Assembly (NCBI GenBank): GCA_032718475.1
Contig: JAUCBJ010008417.1
Location: 1-44,104 of the forward strand
Origin: Nemertoderma westbladi
Lineage: Eukaryota; Xenacoelomorpha; Nemertodermatida; Nemertodermatidae
Length of the DNA stretch: 44,104 nucleotides
Reading direction: 5' to 3'
Positions 8,747 through 19,206 of the stretch are shown one piece after another (the first letter of the stretch is position 1; every line of letters begins with the position of its first letter). The notes under the pieces are model-generated. The model saw nothing but the letters and a program-made list of their open reading frames with translations, ran no database searches and was not told where the DNA came from. Position numbers and translations under genes: made by a program.

Positions 8747-9355
8747 GGAAAGTGTATGCGGGATAATATGCATGCCCAGTTAAGGGGGCTTATTGCAATA
8801 CCAGGCAAAGCAAAAGCGCCGATTAGAACTGGCACAGTTGGCATTATCTGAGAGTGAGGCCGGTTCGGGTAGTATTTATGAGGAGCCCGAAGTAATGGAA
8901 ACGTTTGTTAATACCCCACTTACAGGCACCGGGCGACAGACCCAGGACTGTTGTAACCGTACAGACGGGGGGGGGGTAATAATAATGCTTTGGAAGGAAT
9001 TAATATTAATAGTACTGTAGTAGACAACCCTAATCAAACCTTTGTTGCAGGAAATAATATTTTACCCGGTAATAATAATTTTGACCTAAATGTGCAAAAT
9101 AATCCAAATAATATTAATTCAAACATACGAAATAATCCAAATAATAATATTAATTCAAACGTACAAAATAATCCAAATAATAATATTAATTCAAATGTAC
9201 AAAATAATCCAAATAATAATATTAATTCAAACATACAAAATAATCCAAATAATAATTCCAATTTGAATGTACAAAGTAATCCAAATAATAACCCCAATTC
9301 CGAACAAAATAGGAACAGACATATTTATATATACTATTTTATATATATTTTCTGA
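8490..9355 (+). mobile_element. Decayed Gag-like retroelement fragment with Asn-rich repeats
   Basis: The plus strand first reads Arg/Glu repeats (RKERETRIESE, NQSLRED), then YQAKQKRRLELAQLALSESE, then an ACAGGCACCGGGCGA block, then an Asn-rich frame (8990-9355) beginning GININSTVVDNPN. The same order, with diverged sequence, occurs at 37400-38136 and 41974-42710, so this is an old copy of that element. Frames are interrupted between the charged coiled coil and the Asn-rich part. From about 9085 a 36-bp unit repeats about five times, encoding NNPNNNINSNVQ-type 12-residue repeats. AG dinucleotide expansion at about 8717-8744 adds to the decay. Confidence 0.65.
9085..9300 (+). repeat. 36-bp tandem repeats encoding 12-residue Asn-rich units
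   Basis: Five to six copies of an AATAATCCAAATAATAATAT-type unit preserve the reading frame because the period is a multiple of three. They lie where the paralogous element has a shorter, non-repetitive Asn-rich tail, so the expansion is specific to this copy. Confidence 0.7.
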
Positions 9356-9454
9356 AATATGTAATGCCTTAAGTTTGGATTATTCTGGATTAGTTATATA
9401 TATATATATACGAACCGGGAAAATACATTTATATACTTTATTCTGGAATACATA

Positions 9455-11537
9455 ATGCCTAATATACGTACCAGTATATACATGACAGTTGCAATCATGG
9501 TGTTTTGCAGTGTTTGTAATGATGAATTGAGTTCCTTGGCGATATACCGCTTTCATTTGGGGGTTATGCATAACATTAATGTGAATAAGGATAAATTAAT
9601 TTGTGGACATGATGGCTGTCAGCTTGATTTTTATAGGTTCTATTCCTTATCACAACACATAAAGAAATACCACCCTGGTGTTTTATTATCCACTTTATCA
9701 GTCGAGTCAAACATTATACAATGAAGATCATTATACTGTCGATGTCGAAGATCCTTCTACTGATGAACTCAGTACTGGCACACCTATTGAAAGTCATGGA
9801 TTGATTAATTTAACTTCCATACAATCATTTATTAAGGAATGTACCTTGTCTTATCAGAACAAACGCATAAATTCAATGGCTTTTACATTTGTATCACTGG
9901 AGTAACCCTGTTATGTCTTTGTCTGCAATTGATAACATAATTTCTGATGTCGAGGAATATTTTTTACAACCCTTTTCCCTACTGCATGATTTTGTTGAGG
10001 AGTTTGCTTCGCAGAAGGGTTTATATCATTTAGAAGAAACTCAACTTTTATTATCGGCATTGAAACTTTTTTCGAATCCTTTTATGGAAATTAATTCTGA
10101 ATACAAACAACTGAAGATGTTGAAATCCCTTAATTATTATGTTGAACCAGAGACAATTATTGTAAACCAAAGTATGGATGCTTCTCATTCAATGCCGTCA
10201 TCAGTTACTGGTATCGATAATATAGTGTACAAGACAAAGCTACTCACTTCTCGATATATCCCATTGGAACCATTACTCAATAAATTTTTTTCTCTTCCAA
10301 ATATTTTTGAGACAGTTCTTAAATATACACAGTTTAATGGAAGTTCTGGTTCTATCACTGATTTTAAAGATGGGACTGTTTGGGAAAATAACACAACTAG
10401 AATTGCACATAAAGATAATCCTCATGATGTTGTAGTTCCCATATTTATGTTTCACGATGATCTTGAAGTTGCTAACCCTTTAGGAGCTCATGCCACAAAA
10501 CATAAAATAGGTGATGTATTTTTAACTTTGAAGGGGATACCGCCCAAATTTAATTCAAAGCTAGCTAACTTGCTCCTATTGCTGATGCATTTTGCTTCAG
10601 ATCGTATTCAATTTGGTAACAAAGAAATTTTTCGCGAACTTATTAGTTGTTTTACCCACCTTGAACAAAATGGTATGGAAGTTATCTATCAGGATCAATT
10701 GTATAGGGTTTATATTGTGTTTTGCCAAGTCCATGGGGATAACTTAGCTGTCAATTCCATACTGGGGTATATTGAGGGTTTCAATGGTAATTATCCTTGC
10801 CGTATGTAAGTGTCATCGTCATAATTTTGTTAAACTTTGGTCGGAGGATTTATCACTAATGCGTTCTGTATCCGAATATGATAATGATATTAGTATAGCA
10901 AATCCCTCGCTTACTGGTCTAAATGAAGTTTGTTGTTTTAATGATCTCCCAACATATCATATCTACAATAACTTTACCTTTGACATCATGCATGATTTAT
11001 TTGAAGGAGTTTGTATATATGTAATATCACGAATTCTATATGAGCTAATATTTGTGAAAAAGTATTTCTCTGTCAATGATATAAATCGTAGAGTAAAATC
11101 ATTTATATTTGATCATTCATCTATACCACCATTTTTTGACGAGAAAAAATTGAGGAACGAAAAAATGAACTTCTCTGCCATTCAAATGCTAAATTTGTTT
11201 TGGCATTACCATTGTTAGTTGGTGATTTTGTCTCTAAAGGATGTGAAATATGGTCTGTAGCTCTCAAATTGTTCTTTTTTGCATGTGTCCTTCTTTTGAA
11301 CTAAGTGAACTGAAACTATTCAGCATTTCTATAGCAGAATTCTTGGAAGTTTACTTAAGAACCTTTAAACTTGAAAGGTTACAACTAAAGTTCCACAATT
11401 TAATTCATTATCCGGAATCCATAGTTAGATGTGGTCCTTTATTGTGGAACTGGAGCTTAAGAGGTGAATCAAAAGATAGAAATTTAAAACGCACTGCTTC
11501 CGTTATTTGTAATTTTTTGGGTTTGATTTTTGGGTAA
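9455..11537 (+). pseudogene. CACTA/EnSpm-like transposase remnant, four frameshifts
   Basis: Five consecutive frames (9455-9724, 9678-9905, 9889-10809, 10772-11218, 11250-11537) read as one protein of about 690 residues. Near the N-terminus there are C2H2-like fingers (CSVCNDELSS, CGHDGCQLDF, HIKKYHP). The middle has a predicted nuclease-fold region, and near 10980 there is FDIMHDLFEGV, the D-x-x-H-D signature common to transposase proteins I associate with the CACTA group. The C-terminal part (KFHNLIHYPESI, GPLLWNW) also fits that family. Each of the four frame changes is in the same direction (net +1). No terminal repeats were identified. The 3' end abuts the tail of the next, opposite-strand gene at about 11.54 kb. 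Confidence 0.6.
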
Positions 11538-12060
11538 TTTTGAGTTGATACGTTTGCCAATAGCCCCTTTGTAGGCTGTAGGACCTGATGTTTCACCATC
11601 CAGCTTGATGAATATGTGACGCAATGGCAACTCATTCAGGTGAAGCAGACAAATTGACCACTGAAGTGGCTGCTTGACTACTTTTTCTAGTTGTCGAATT
11701 ATACCAGCCAGGTGGCCAACATTGACATTAGTGCCATCGCAGCCAACTACCTTAAGATCATTCAATGCAATATCTTTGTCTTCAAGCTTTAGAAGAATCG
11801 AATTCAGAATGTCTTTAGAACAACCAGACTTTGGACTGACATGGCCAATGTATTTGCCTTCGGGTTCTTGAACAATCACAAAATGGCCCTGGATAACAGC
11901 GTGCACATGGCCCATTTTACTATCCCTTTCCAACGTTTGGTCCTTTTTGCCATCGAAGTAGAGTCCCGATATTGAATGACAATTGTTTTCCATTATGAAA
12001 TCCATCCTCAATCTTTTACGACTTCGACGAATTTTGTGGTGGTCAATCACTTGTTTGGTA
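11484..12060 (-). pseudogene. Transposon-type gene, C-terminal half, split by the TTAA element
   Basis: About 190 residues on the minus strand, including YFDGKKDQ, GKYIGHVSPKSG, VGCDGTNVNVGHLAGIIRQ, QWSICLLHLNELPLRHIF and LDGETSGPTAYKGAIGK. I recognise these as the conserved core of a widespread but poorly characterised invertebrate transposon-associated protein. Invariant Asp residues (YFDG, CDGT) and CLLHLNE suggest an RNase-H-like nuclease, by inference only. Its N-terminal half lies at 15731-16271. Deleting the 3,662-bp insertion plus one TTAA brings the two halves into one frame. The last ~15 residues run into flanking sequence and are probably not native. Confidence 0.6.
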
Positions 12061-12064
12061 TTAA
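12061..12064. repeat. TTAA target-site duplication (left)
   Basis: TTAA directly outside the left terminal inverted repeat; the second copy is at 15727-15730. Confidence 0.8.
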
Positions 12065-12083
12065 GGGGAGGGTATACCATAAT
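12065..12083. repeat. Left terminal inverted repeat (19 bp)
   Basis: GGGGAGGGTATACCATAAT, perfectly matched by the complement of 15708-15726. Confidence 0.85.
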
Positions 12084-12707
12084 CGGACTCCGAAGACCAA
12101 AAGTGCCATAACTCTGGATCAGGTTGATGAATTTACTTGAAATTTGGTATGAGCATTTCGTATATGATTTGGGTTAATATGAAACATGCACTGACACCCA
12201 GATTCAACCAGGTCCATTAGCAGACAAATATAAGTGTCGAAAATGGTGTGATTTCCCAAATTGATGATCAATTTTGAAGACCAACATGATTTTTGCTGAT
12301 AACTGTTTAGGAAACATCCTTTAGACCTCCTCTGAAAAATTGTCGGTCAGAATTCTCAATTTCAGCCCTAAAACGAAACCAGGGCCATTCAAATGAGAGA
12401 AACTGGCACTCCGCGATAAAATTGCATTCATTTTTTACAAAATGTATCAAAACTTTAACATACGAAAAGATATGGAAATTTTGACCGACAATTTTCCAGA
12501 AGGCATATTTCTGGATGTTCTGGCCAAATTTCAGATGATTTCATGAAGAATTGGCAATCTGATGGGCATTTTAGTTATTCCGTTCCATCGAAATTACAAT
12601 TAGCGGTAATCAAGCGTTAAAGTTTTATGCACAAATGAATAGACTGTACAACCGATAAACTGCAACAAATACAACCAAGTAAGTAATATTATAATGAAAG
12701 TGTTCTG

Positions 12708-14636
12708 TCAGTCAAATTCTCCACTGATGTATGATGGTCCTGCTTCTTCTAGTAAGGCTACTTCTTCTTTCTTGGCTCGGGCAATCTTCTTATGCATACG
12801 CTCCCTCTTCTTCTTCCCTTGGTACCTGGCATAGCTAACGCGCTTGCGGTTCTTGCGATCGATACTTCGTCGACTATGGGTGTTGCTGGTCAGGTCATTC
12901 TGAGATATTTTGTTTAGAATTTTCAATCTACCAGATGCTCCATTGTTGAAACTCAATATGGCACTGTTGATGGCTAGTTTGATGCGTTTATGGCCATGAA
13001 ATTTATGTTTAGGAGCTCTACTCCACACTGCGCCATTCAGAGACTCACTCTGGTTCTGGGTATATCCCGGTAAGCATCGCTGAAGGAGAAGTGGATCTGA
13101 GAGTCGTCTATCGACTGGAAGTAGCAGTGGTAGAAACACAGGATCGAGGTGGTGAGGTTTGTCTGTGAATTTTTTACCTGCCTGAAACTTGCAAAAAGTA
13201 GATTCTCCTTTGTCACAATATTTGTGGCGTACTTCAGGTTTTGGCAGCATAATGCTATGAACGATTGTTGCGAGAATGTCCCTTTTCATCTTCCAGAGAC
13301 ATCGCTCTTTTTCTTCTGGAGTTTTTGCTGTAGCATCCACATTCTTTCTAATAGCATTGCCATAATATCTTGATAGACGTTCACAAGTTGGGAGAGTAAG
13401 TCTATGTTTGGAGCCTCCAACAAACTTGCCATCAGAGAGTTTGCCTTTGTTGTTCTCTCTAACATCTCGAAGGGCTTTATGGAGGCGCTTCTGCACATGG
13501 TTTATGCAATCCAGTTTATTTACTCTGTTGCAATCGACAGTACTATCGGAGTGTTGAGACCAATGTTCCTTTCCCCTATCTGAACTGTCGAATTCCTCTT
13601 TTTGAGCTTTTGTCATAGGCTCATACTTCTCACAGCTATCACAGGCTCCATAGACATTCCAAACATTCTTATATGTTGAGCTGTCTCCATCACATATCAG
13701 TTCCTTGAACATCAATCCATGATTTACACCCATCAGACCAGAGTTTGAACGACTAAACAACTCAATGCCAATACTGGCCTCCATTGAACCACTTGATCCT
13801 GTATGAATTGTTTGACATGTTGAGCAATCTTTAGTATGGCTCTCAAGCCATACTTTATATTCCTTAGATTGCTTGTTCAGGGGATTGAAAGTAACCTGAT
13901 TGCAGACCTTGGTACGGAACCCATAATCAAGCACTTTGCCAGACTCCATAGAGATTACTGCACCATAGCCATAATCCGATGTGTGACCCCTCTTGGCCCA
14001 TGCACCATCAAATGAAACTGCAGTTTCAACAGGCAATTCATCAGATCTTCTGATTTCTTTCCTCGCTGAAGTCATGTCTTCACCAACACGCTCTGTGATA
14101 TATTTCGAAAAACTGGCCTGATGCATGCTTATTGGTATGTCAAGTGCAGTTGATAGCGTGTACAACGATTCAAGATCACCACCAAATTCTGTAGCTCCAA
14201 AAGCCAAACGAAGATTTAGGTCTTTAGACTTTTTTGAGTTATATATACCTGTACCATTACGGGAACACTGAAGTTTATAATCGAAATCACACTTCGAGCA
14301 GCTGTAATGAATTACACTGTCAACTCCATTGCACTTGTCAGCTAGCTGCTTAGATGTCTCTTCACAATTATGGGCAGCTTTTATAATGGATAACAAATTG
14401 TCACAATGTATGATTCTGTATCCTGTGACTAGTTTTTCATCTCTTTCCTGTGCTACTGGTAAAGTGTCATCTGTTGCCAATTTTATTTTATTTTCAGAAA
14501 TTGGTACCGGTATATCTTCAGGTATATCCGGCAACAGGTCAGTGATATCTGAAGACAAGGAAATCCATTTGCCAGATTCAGAACGTCCAAACTGTTTGGC
14601 ACAAAATACCTTCTTACTCTTCCCTGGGGTCGGCAT
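12708..14636 (-). CDS. Mutator-like (Kolobok-type) transposase, 642 aa, open
   Basis: An uninterrupted 642-aa ORF with ATG at 14636. Residues ~110-125 hold a CSKCDF zinc-binding-like pair. The catalytic core shows VSFDGAWAKRGHTS (first Asp, ~residue 210), a CSTCQT knuckle, GSSGSMEA, LICDGDSSTYKN (second Asp, ~315), CINHVQKRLHKALR, and NQSESLNGAVWS (acidic Glu, ~530), consistent with a DDE transposase of the Mutator-like transposase domain. The C-terminus is Lys/Arg-rich (YQGKKKRERMHKK), suiting DNA binding and nuclear import. With intact terminal repeats around it, the element may be autonomous. Splicing is not needed to read it. Confidence 0.85.
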   Translation of the reverse strand: MPTPGKSKKVFCAKQFGRSESGKWISLSSDITDLLPDIPEDIPVPISENKIKLATDDTLPVAQERDEKLVTGYRIIHCDNLLSIIKAAHNCEETSKQLADKCNGVDSVIHYSCSKCDFDYKLQCSRNGTGIYNSKKSKDLNLRLAFGATEFGGDLESLYTLSTALDIPISMHQASFSKYITERVGEDMTSARKEIRRSDELPVETAVSFDGAWAKRGHTSDYGYGAVISMESGKVLDYGFRTKVCNQVTFNPLNKQSKEYKVWLESHTKDCSTCQTIHTGSSGSMEASIGIELFSRSNSGLMGVNHGLMFKELICDGDSSTYKNVWNVYGACDSCEKYEPMTKAQKEEFDSSDRGKEHWSQHSDSTVDCNRVNKLDCINHVQKRLHKALRDVRENNKGKLSDGKFVGGSKHRLTLPTCERLSRYYGNAIRKNVDATAKTPEEKERCLWKMKRDILATIVHSIMLPKPEVRHKYCDKGESTFCKFQAGKKFTDKPHHLDPVFLPLLLPVDRRLSDPLLLQRCLPGYTQNQSESLNGAVWSRAPKHKFHGHKRIKLAINSAILSFNNGASGRLKILNKISQNDLTSNTHSRRSIDRKNRKRVSYARYQGKKKRERMHKKIARAKKEEVALLEEAGPSYISGEFD

Positions 14637-14909
14637 AATATTAGTATTGATTAGGCAAAGTATTGATAAAAATAAAATAGGAAGGAAATATTTGTAAAAT
14701 CAACTCAATTTTCAATTTATTATGCCCACAAAATAAAAGATTTTCTATCTGTACCGGTACGTACAGGTACATGCTGCCAGTCTAAACTTGTAGTAGCCTA
14801 CCAGTTGAACAGTGGGCACTGGGCATACAATTAGTTTAGCTAAGGTGCCAGTACGAGCAATGGCTGAATGGTATTTGTGGGTTTGGTGCCCGTCAGGACA
14901 AAATTTTTA

Positions 14910-14976
14910 ATCTGGTTTTGGCCCATGACAGGGGGCCCTGGCCCTGGGGCCCCCTTGTCATGGGCCAAAACCAGAT
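14910..14976. repeat. Long near-perfect palindrome inside the transposon
   Basis: The left arm begins ATCTGGTTTTGGCCCATGAC at 14910 and the right arm ends in its exact complement at 14976. The arms are about 30 bp with a single-base bulge (GACA-GGGGG against GACAAGGGGG) and a loop of about 6 nt. It lies between the transposase start and the right terminal repeat, in the 5' untranslated region. Confidence 0.8.
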
Positions 14977-15707
14977 CCTCCAATTAGGGTGGGTTACGGA
15001 CCAGCCATACTAACCCTAACCCCAAATCCAATGGAATCATCGTGCACCAAAACAGTCAGGTTAGTAGATATACAGTAATCACCGGTAGTAGGCCGAACAG
15101 TTATAAGGAGTGACGGGTACGAGACCCACAGGAACCCGAGCAATGATTAGGGTACGGTGCCGGTACAATTCAGGTGTGATTAGAATAAAAAGCATACCAG
15201 TATGGGTACCGGCACTGTAATAGACCTAGATAGGTTTGTTGTTACTGCCATAATGAATAACTAACTTGAAGGATCCGGTACCAGAGATATTTCTTCAATG
15301 GTATGGTCTGATTGTAAAGCTGTGAATGAAGAAACAGGAAACGAGTACAGTACATGGTATTCTGACTGGGCTGTTACTGTATGTACACATCATCGCCTGT
15401 CTGCCTGTACAATTTCTATACTTCAAATTTACCTCCACTTGTGATTGCTGTTACAAGGGCAGGGCACCTCTTGTAACCGCCGCAGCTTCATTATTTTTGT
15501 TTACAATGTCTCTTGAACAAAATTCAATTTATGTCGAACGGCATACTATTGCAGTGTGTTTAGTGGATGCGGTTCCGACTTTTGTTTGGTTTTTGGGGTA
15601 TATCTCAAAAACTACTTCGAATTAGTGAAAACGGATTTTAGCACTGGATTCAGCATTAAATTCTGCTCTTAATCAGCCAATAAAAAGTTTTTCGACAATT
15701 TTGTCAA

Positions 15708-15726
15708 ATTATGGTATACCCTCCCC
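15708..15726. repeat. Right terminal inverted repeat (19 bp)
   Basis: Complement of the left terminal repeat, followed directly by TTAA at 15727-15730. Confidence 0.85.
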
Positions 15727-15730
15727 TTAA
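15727..15730. repeat. TTAA target-site duplication (right)
   Basis: Second copy of the TTAA target; removing the element and one copy restores the host frame. Confidence 0.8.
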
Positions 15731-16271
15731 ATCCTGGCATCATATCCTGCAATGTAGCAGTAGCAATGGCATCAGCAACTCTATCAGACACCCCATATCT
15801 GTCTGCTTCACATGATACAGTAGGCAGTTTCATACGCTTTTGAACAAATCCTACCTTACTGGATGATGTTTCTGGCACATAAATATCACTGCAAGGTGAA
15901 TTTGATACTTCGACTGGCAGTTGCCCAATATCTTCAGGTTCCATGTCTAGATCAATGCCAGCTTCCTTTTGAATACGCTCTTTCTCCTTAGTCATCTGTT
16001 GCTGTTTGTCAGATTCTCTCCTTTCCTTCTTCCTGGCTTTAATGGCCGCAATTCCATCTATCCCTCCAATATACATTATTCTTTCACTTCGCTGATCGCC
16101 CACAAAGTCTACTTCTTCAGCACATAGGTCCTTGTATGATATGATGTCAAAAAGTTTATTGAAATTAACCTTGAATTCCGCAATGTAGAATGGCTTAGCT
16201 TGACGAGCAGGTGCTACTGTCTCAATCTTTACCCGTAACTCATGCCATTCATGCAATATCTTCTTTACCAC
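15731..16271 (-). pseudogene. Transposon-type gene, N-terminal half, split by the TTAA element
   Basis: About 180 residues upstream of the insertion: a helical N-terminal part (KILHEWHELRVKIETV), a cysteine-poor middle with FDIISYKDLCAEEVDFVGDQRS and MYIGGIDG, a charged linker, then DRYGVSDRVADAIATATLQD just before the insertion. These motifs usually precede the core now found at 11484-12060, so one gene has been cut in two. The true start is lost: upstream of 16271 the sequence changes to a LINE RT fragment after a 15-bp direct repeat. Confidence 0.6.
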
Positions 16272-16285
16272 TCCTTCAAATGTGC

Positions 16286-16319
16286 TCGCTCAAGTGTCAA
16301 AAACTCGCTCAAGTGTCAT
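16286..16319. repeat. 15-bp direct repeat at an element junction
   Basis: CTCGCTCAAGTGTCA occurs twice, separated by AAAA, exactly where the split gene's N-terminal coding ends and the LINE RT fragment begins. It may be a target-site duplication or a repair junction. Confidence 0.6.
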
Positions 16320-16607
16320 GCTAGGGGAGATTGATGGAGCACCTCCAATGTTGTATATAGTCTGATTGGAGATGTGTACATTATACTTGACACAATAAAA
16401 CCGGCGCAGCACTCTTGTGAAAGTGCCAACCAGAGATTTGGTATCCTCTGCAGTTAGAGCCCAGCATGGACTCCCATATAAGAGTACTGGTACTACTACT
16501 GCCATAAATAATCGAACCTGCATCGAAGATGCTAAATACAAATTGAGGAACAGGAACATTGATGAACATTGAAGGAACAGGTTACAGTGGAAGATTATAT
16601 CATCCAA
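16290..16607 (-). pseudogene. LINE reverse-transcriptase C-terminal fragment
   Basis: The minus-strand frame holds VRLFMAVVVPVLLYGSPCWA, TAEDTKSLVGTF, RVLRRFYCVKYN and HISNQTIYN, the block that follows the catalytic RT motifs in many LINE ORF2 proteins (the L-Y-G-x-x-x-W segment and the following helix). The rest of the RT is absent. It is not obviously from the same element as the endonuclease ORF at 4532-6121. Confidence 0.65.
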
Positions 16608-16664
16608 AACAATAAACGTGAGTCATGAGATGACCTTAATTGAATTCAAAACCAACAAATGGTA

Positions 16665-16943
16665 CTACTTACATGGATCACCATGATCATGTAGAAGATC
16701 ATCAAGATTCCCTCCAGCGAAGTTCCTTAACTTGCCCTCCTCCATAACCTTAAACAGTTGAACGAGCTTTGTCACCCTTTGGATTTTATCAGGTAGTCTG
16801 TAAAATTGTATATGGACTCGAATGTCGTGTCCCATGAATTCCGCCAGAAGGTCCAGTTCTTGTTCCGAAAGGTTAAGCATTTGCACATTTATTGCGATTG
16901 GCTTTCGTAATTTGGTTGAGGTCAGGGAAGCGGGATTTTGCAC
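16665..16943 (-). pseudogene. Tyrosine-recombinase-like C-terminal remnant
   Basis: The 92-aa frame contains STKLRKPIAINVQMLNLSEQ followed by LAEFMGHDIRVHIQFYRLP. The spacing of L-R-K, A, a hydrophobic helix, G-H-D and a Tyr resembles box II of tyrosine recombinases (H/K-x-L-R ... G-H ... Y), as in Crypton- or DIRS-type transposons. The upstream catalytic Arg region is missing, so this is a tail fragment. Family assignment is by motif only. Confidence 0.4.
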
Positions 16944-19206
16944 TCCTGCCTTTTTTGCATATTTTCTAATGCAGTCATAACCTCGTATATGGATACTACT
17001 TACCTTGATTTGAAAGTGGGAACAGAAATAGGATGCTCTTACTTACCCCAGCTTCACCTCTGTAAAGTATTAATCTTTCAATGGCTACTGTTAGGTCATT
17101 ACTAAGCAACACAGGTACAGGTCTACCACGTTTCCCAATGATGTCAATCACTTCATAGAGACTACAAAGTCCTTGTTCAAATTGATTCTAACTACAGTCC
17201 CGTACTTATTTTAGAAGCAATTTATACCAAAATATCAAAAACTTATGGAGCCCTTTAGAATTTTGAATTCAAAAATTTTCAACATGTGCGCAAGTGTGTT
17301 AGCTATATTGTATGTGATTATTTGTTATTATTGCGTTTACAGGTAATACTAACACCTGATCCTGTGCTAGTTAACATGTTTGATAGCACGTTTTAGCTAA
17401 TAACAAATGCGCACATGTATTATGTGCGCACTACGCACTAAGTTATTAAGAACGTACGATACGCCTTGGCTTTTATTTGATATAATTTGCGTGTTTTTTG
17501 TAAAAATTCGGACTTATGGTGTTTTCCAAATTGAGGATACCTTGTTTTCTAGGCAATACCCCGCAACTATTGTATAGTTACGGGATAATACCAGAAAATG
17601 GTGTTCCCCTTTGTTTTGGCAAATCACCACAAGTCAGAATTTTTACAAAAAAACCGCAATATATTTCAAAGGTAATTCTATATCAAATTGAAAGTTTAGT
17701 TATGTGAATTCTATATACATTTAGTTATCAAAAAACACAATAACAAGTAAACTGAGGCATCTCTCTAAAAAATAAACAGTTTTTATCGAATATCTCAGAA
17801 CTACAAAAATCGACTTAGGGGGTTCTGCCTTGAAGGTGACGAAATGTTAATCAGGGATACTAACATTAATGAGGGACACCCAATAAGGAGCACAAACCAT
17901 TAACAAAGCATTACTAAAGCAAGCAATATTAAATCTCGTTAATCTACAGTTTAAAAATAATCATACAATATAATGAACAAGGACTCTCAAATATTCTAAA
18001 AATAAGTAGAAATATTAATGATTTAGTAACAAGCTTGCACACCATTGTAACACCCACTCAGCTAGGAGCATTATCAAATGATATACCACAGCGATTCTGG
18101 AAGTCGACTTCTAAATTTTTCCGAAATTTCAACAGTTTCCGCGATCAAATCAATCCGCTGATTTGCAGAAATTTTAAAAATCTCTCAACAGGTTTGCATG
18201 ATTTAGCTTCAACATAACGAATTACAACAGTTTGGTTTTACTAGTGTTTATGTTATATTTTTGTAACTCTATCTTAAAATATGGAAGTGGAATTTAATTC
18301 TTTAACTGAATACAATGCATTAGCAGATCTTGGTATCGATAATACTGATAATAATGAAAATGTGACATCATTTTAATTTTCTATTCTCTTTATTCTCTAT
18401 TCTATTATATCTCATTCTAATTTTCTTGAGTTTCTAAATTTAACTCACAAAATTTCATAGAGGACATTCAATCAATCTATGTGAAACTGCCCATGTACAA
18501 ACCGGGAGGGTGCCGAAAATTTCAGGTCTGCCCTCATTCAAATGCCTGGAAAAGGTGAGTGATCAAAATGGTAACGGAATAGCCCAAAATGCACAAAAAA
18601 TAACTATAAATAAATATTATTCTAGCATTTTAGAAATTTGAGTTTGGTCGTCAGCGCAATGTAAATCGCTAATTGAGAGGGTTCTGAGAGGATTATTACT
18701 AAATACAGTATGTACGTGGATATTAAATGCATAACGATAATAATAATTTAAAACAAAATATACAGTATGTGACGTTATAATAATAATAAAATAAATAAAT
18801 ATACGTACTGGAAAAAGGTTAATTACTGTCATGGGGAAAGGGTTCAGTCACTACATTATAGGTAAAATGGACTTAAAGCCGCAACACGCATAGTGGGCAA
18901 AGCCGCAACAAAAGGATAATGAGCTCTACCGCCGCAACAGTGGGGATATGGTCACAACTACTACTGGTAGGTTACGAAACTGAAACTAAATAAATAATGG
19001 GGCCTAAATAAATAATAAATACGATTAAATATTGGATGGGAGTGGATAAATAAAGAGAATAAATGGGACAGACGAATTTCATTGCAGCTAAATTTTTGAT
19101 GTGCTGAGCGTTAGCCTGTACACACCCCACCCCCTGAGATTTGTGAAATAAATCTCAGAAGAAAGAAAAATGTCTAAACTTACTCCTTGAAGTTGCAAGT
19201 CGTTCA
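16944..19206. other. Long non-coding stretch
   Basis: No convincing gene in 2.2 kb. Very short ORFs (for example 18281-18376, 31 codons, and 18035-18217, 60 codons) have no recognisable features. An imperfect inverted-repeat pair at 17282-17418 is listed separately. The sequence is AT-rich and looks like old, decayed repeats. Confidence 0.5.
17282..17418. repeat. Short inverted-repeat element (MITE-like)
   Basis: ACATGTGCGCA at 17282 and TTAGCT at 17299 are matched in inverted orientation by AGCTAA at 17395 and TGCGCACATGT at 17408, giving about 23-bp imperfect termini on a 137-bp segment. Target duplications were not found. Confidence 0.4.

Larger units (their letters stand above)
12065..15726. 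mobile_element. Complete 3,662-bp DNA transposon, TTAA target, Kolobok-like
   Basis: Both ends carry the 19-bp terminal inverted repeat GGGGAGGGTATACCATAAT (12065-12083; complement at 15708-15726), flanked by TTAA. It holds one open transposase gene on the minus strand (12708-14636), a long hairpin at 14910-14976, and a 14-bp inverted repeat (AAAATTGTCGGTCA near 12336, complement near 12483). TTAA target duplications are known for the piggyBac and Kolobok superfamilies. The transposase is of the Mutator-like type rather than piggyBac, so Kolobok is the better inference. It interrupts another transposon gene, so it is the younger insertion. Confidence 0.85.

Noticed and set aside
8279-8844. 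Minus-strand Ser/Leu-rich ORFs
   Set aside because: They are antisense of the Arg/Glu-coding AG-rich repeats of the Gag-like fragment.
15326-15625. 99-aa plus-strand ORF in the TTAA transposon
   Set aside because: It lies in the leader of the transposase on the other strand, with no motif or second copy to support it.
18281-18376. 31-codon ORF MEVEFNSL...
   Set aside because: Too short, with no conserved features or context.
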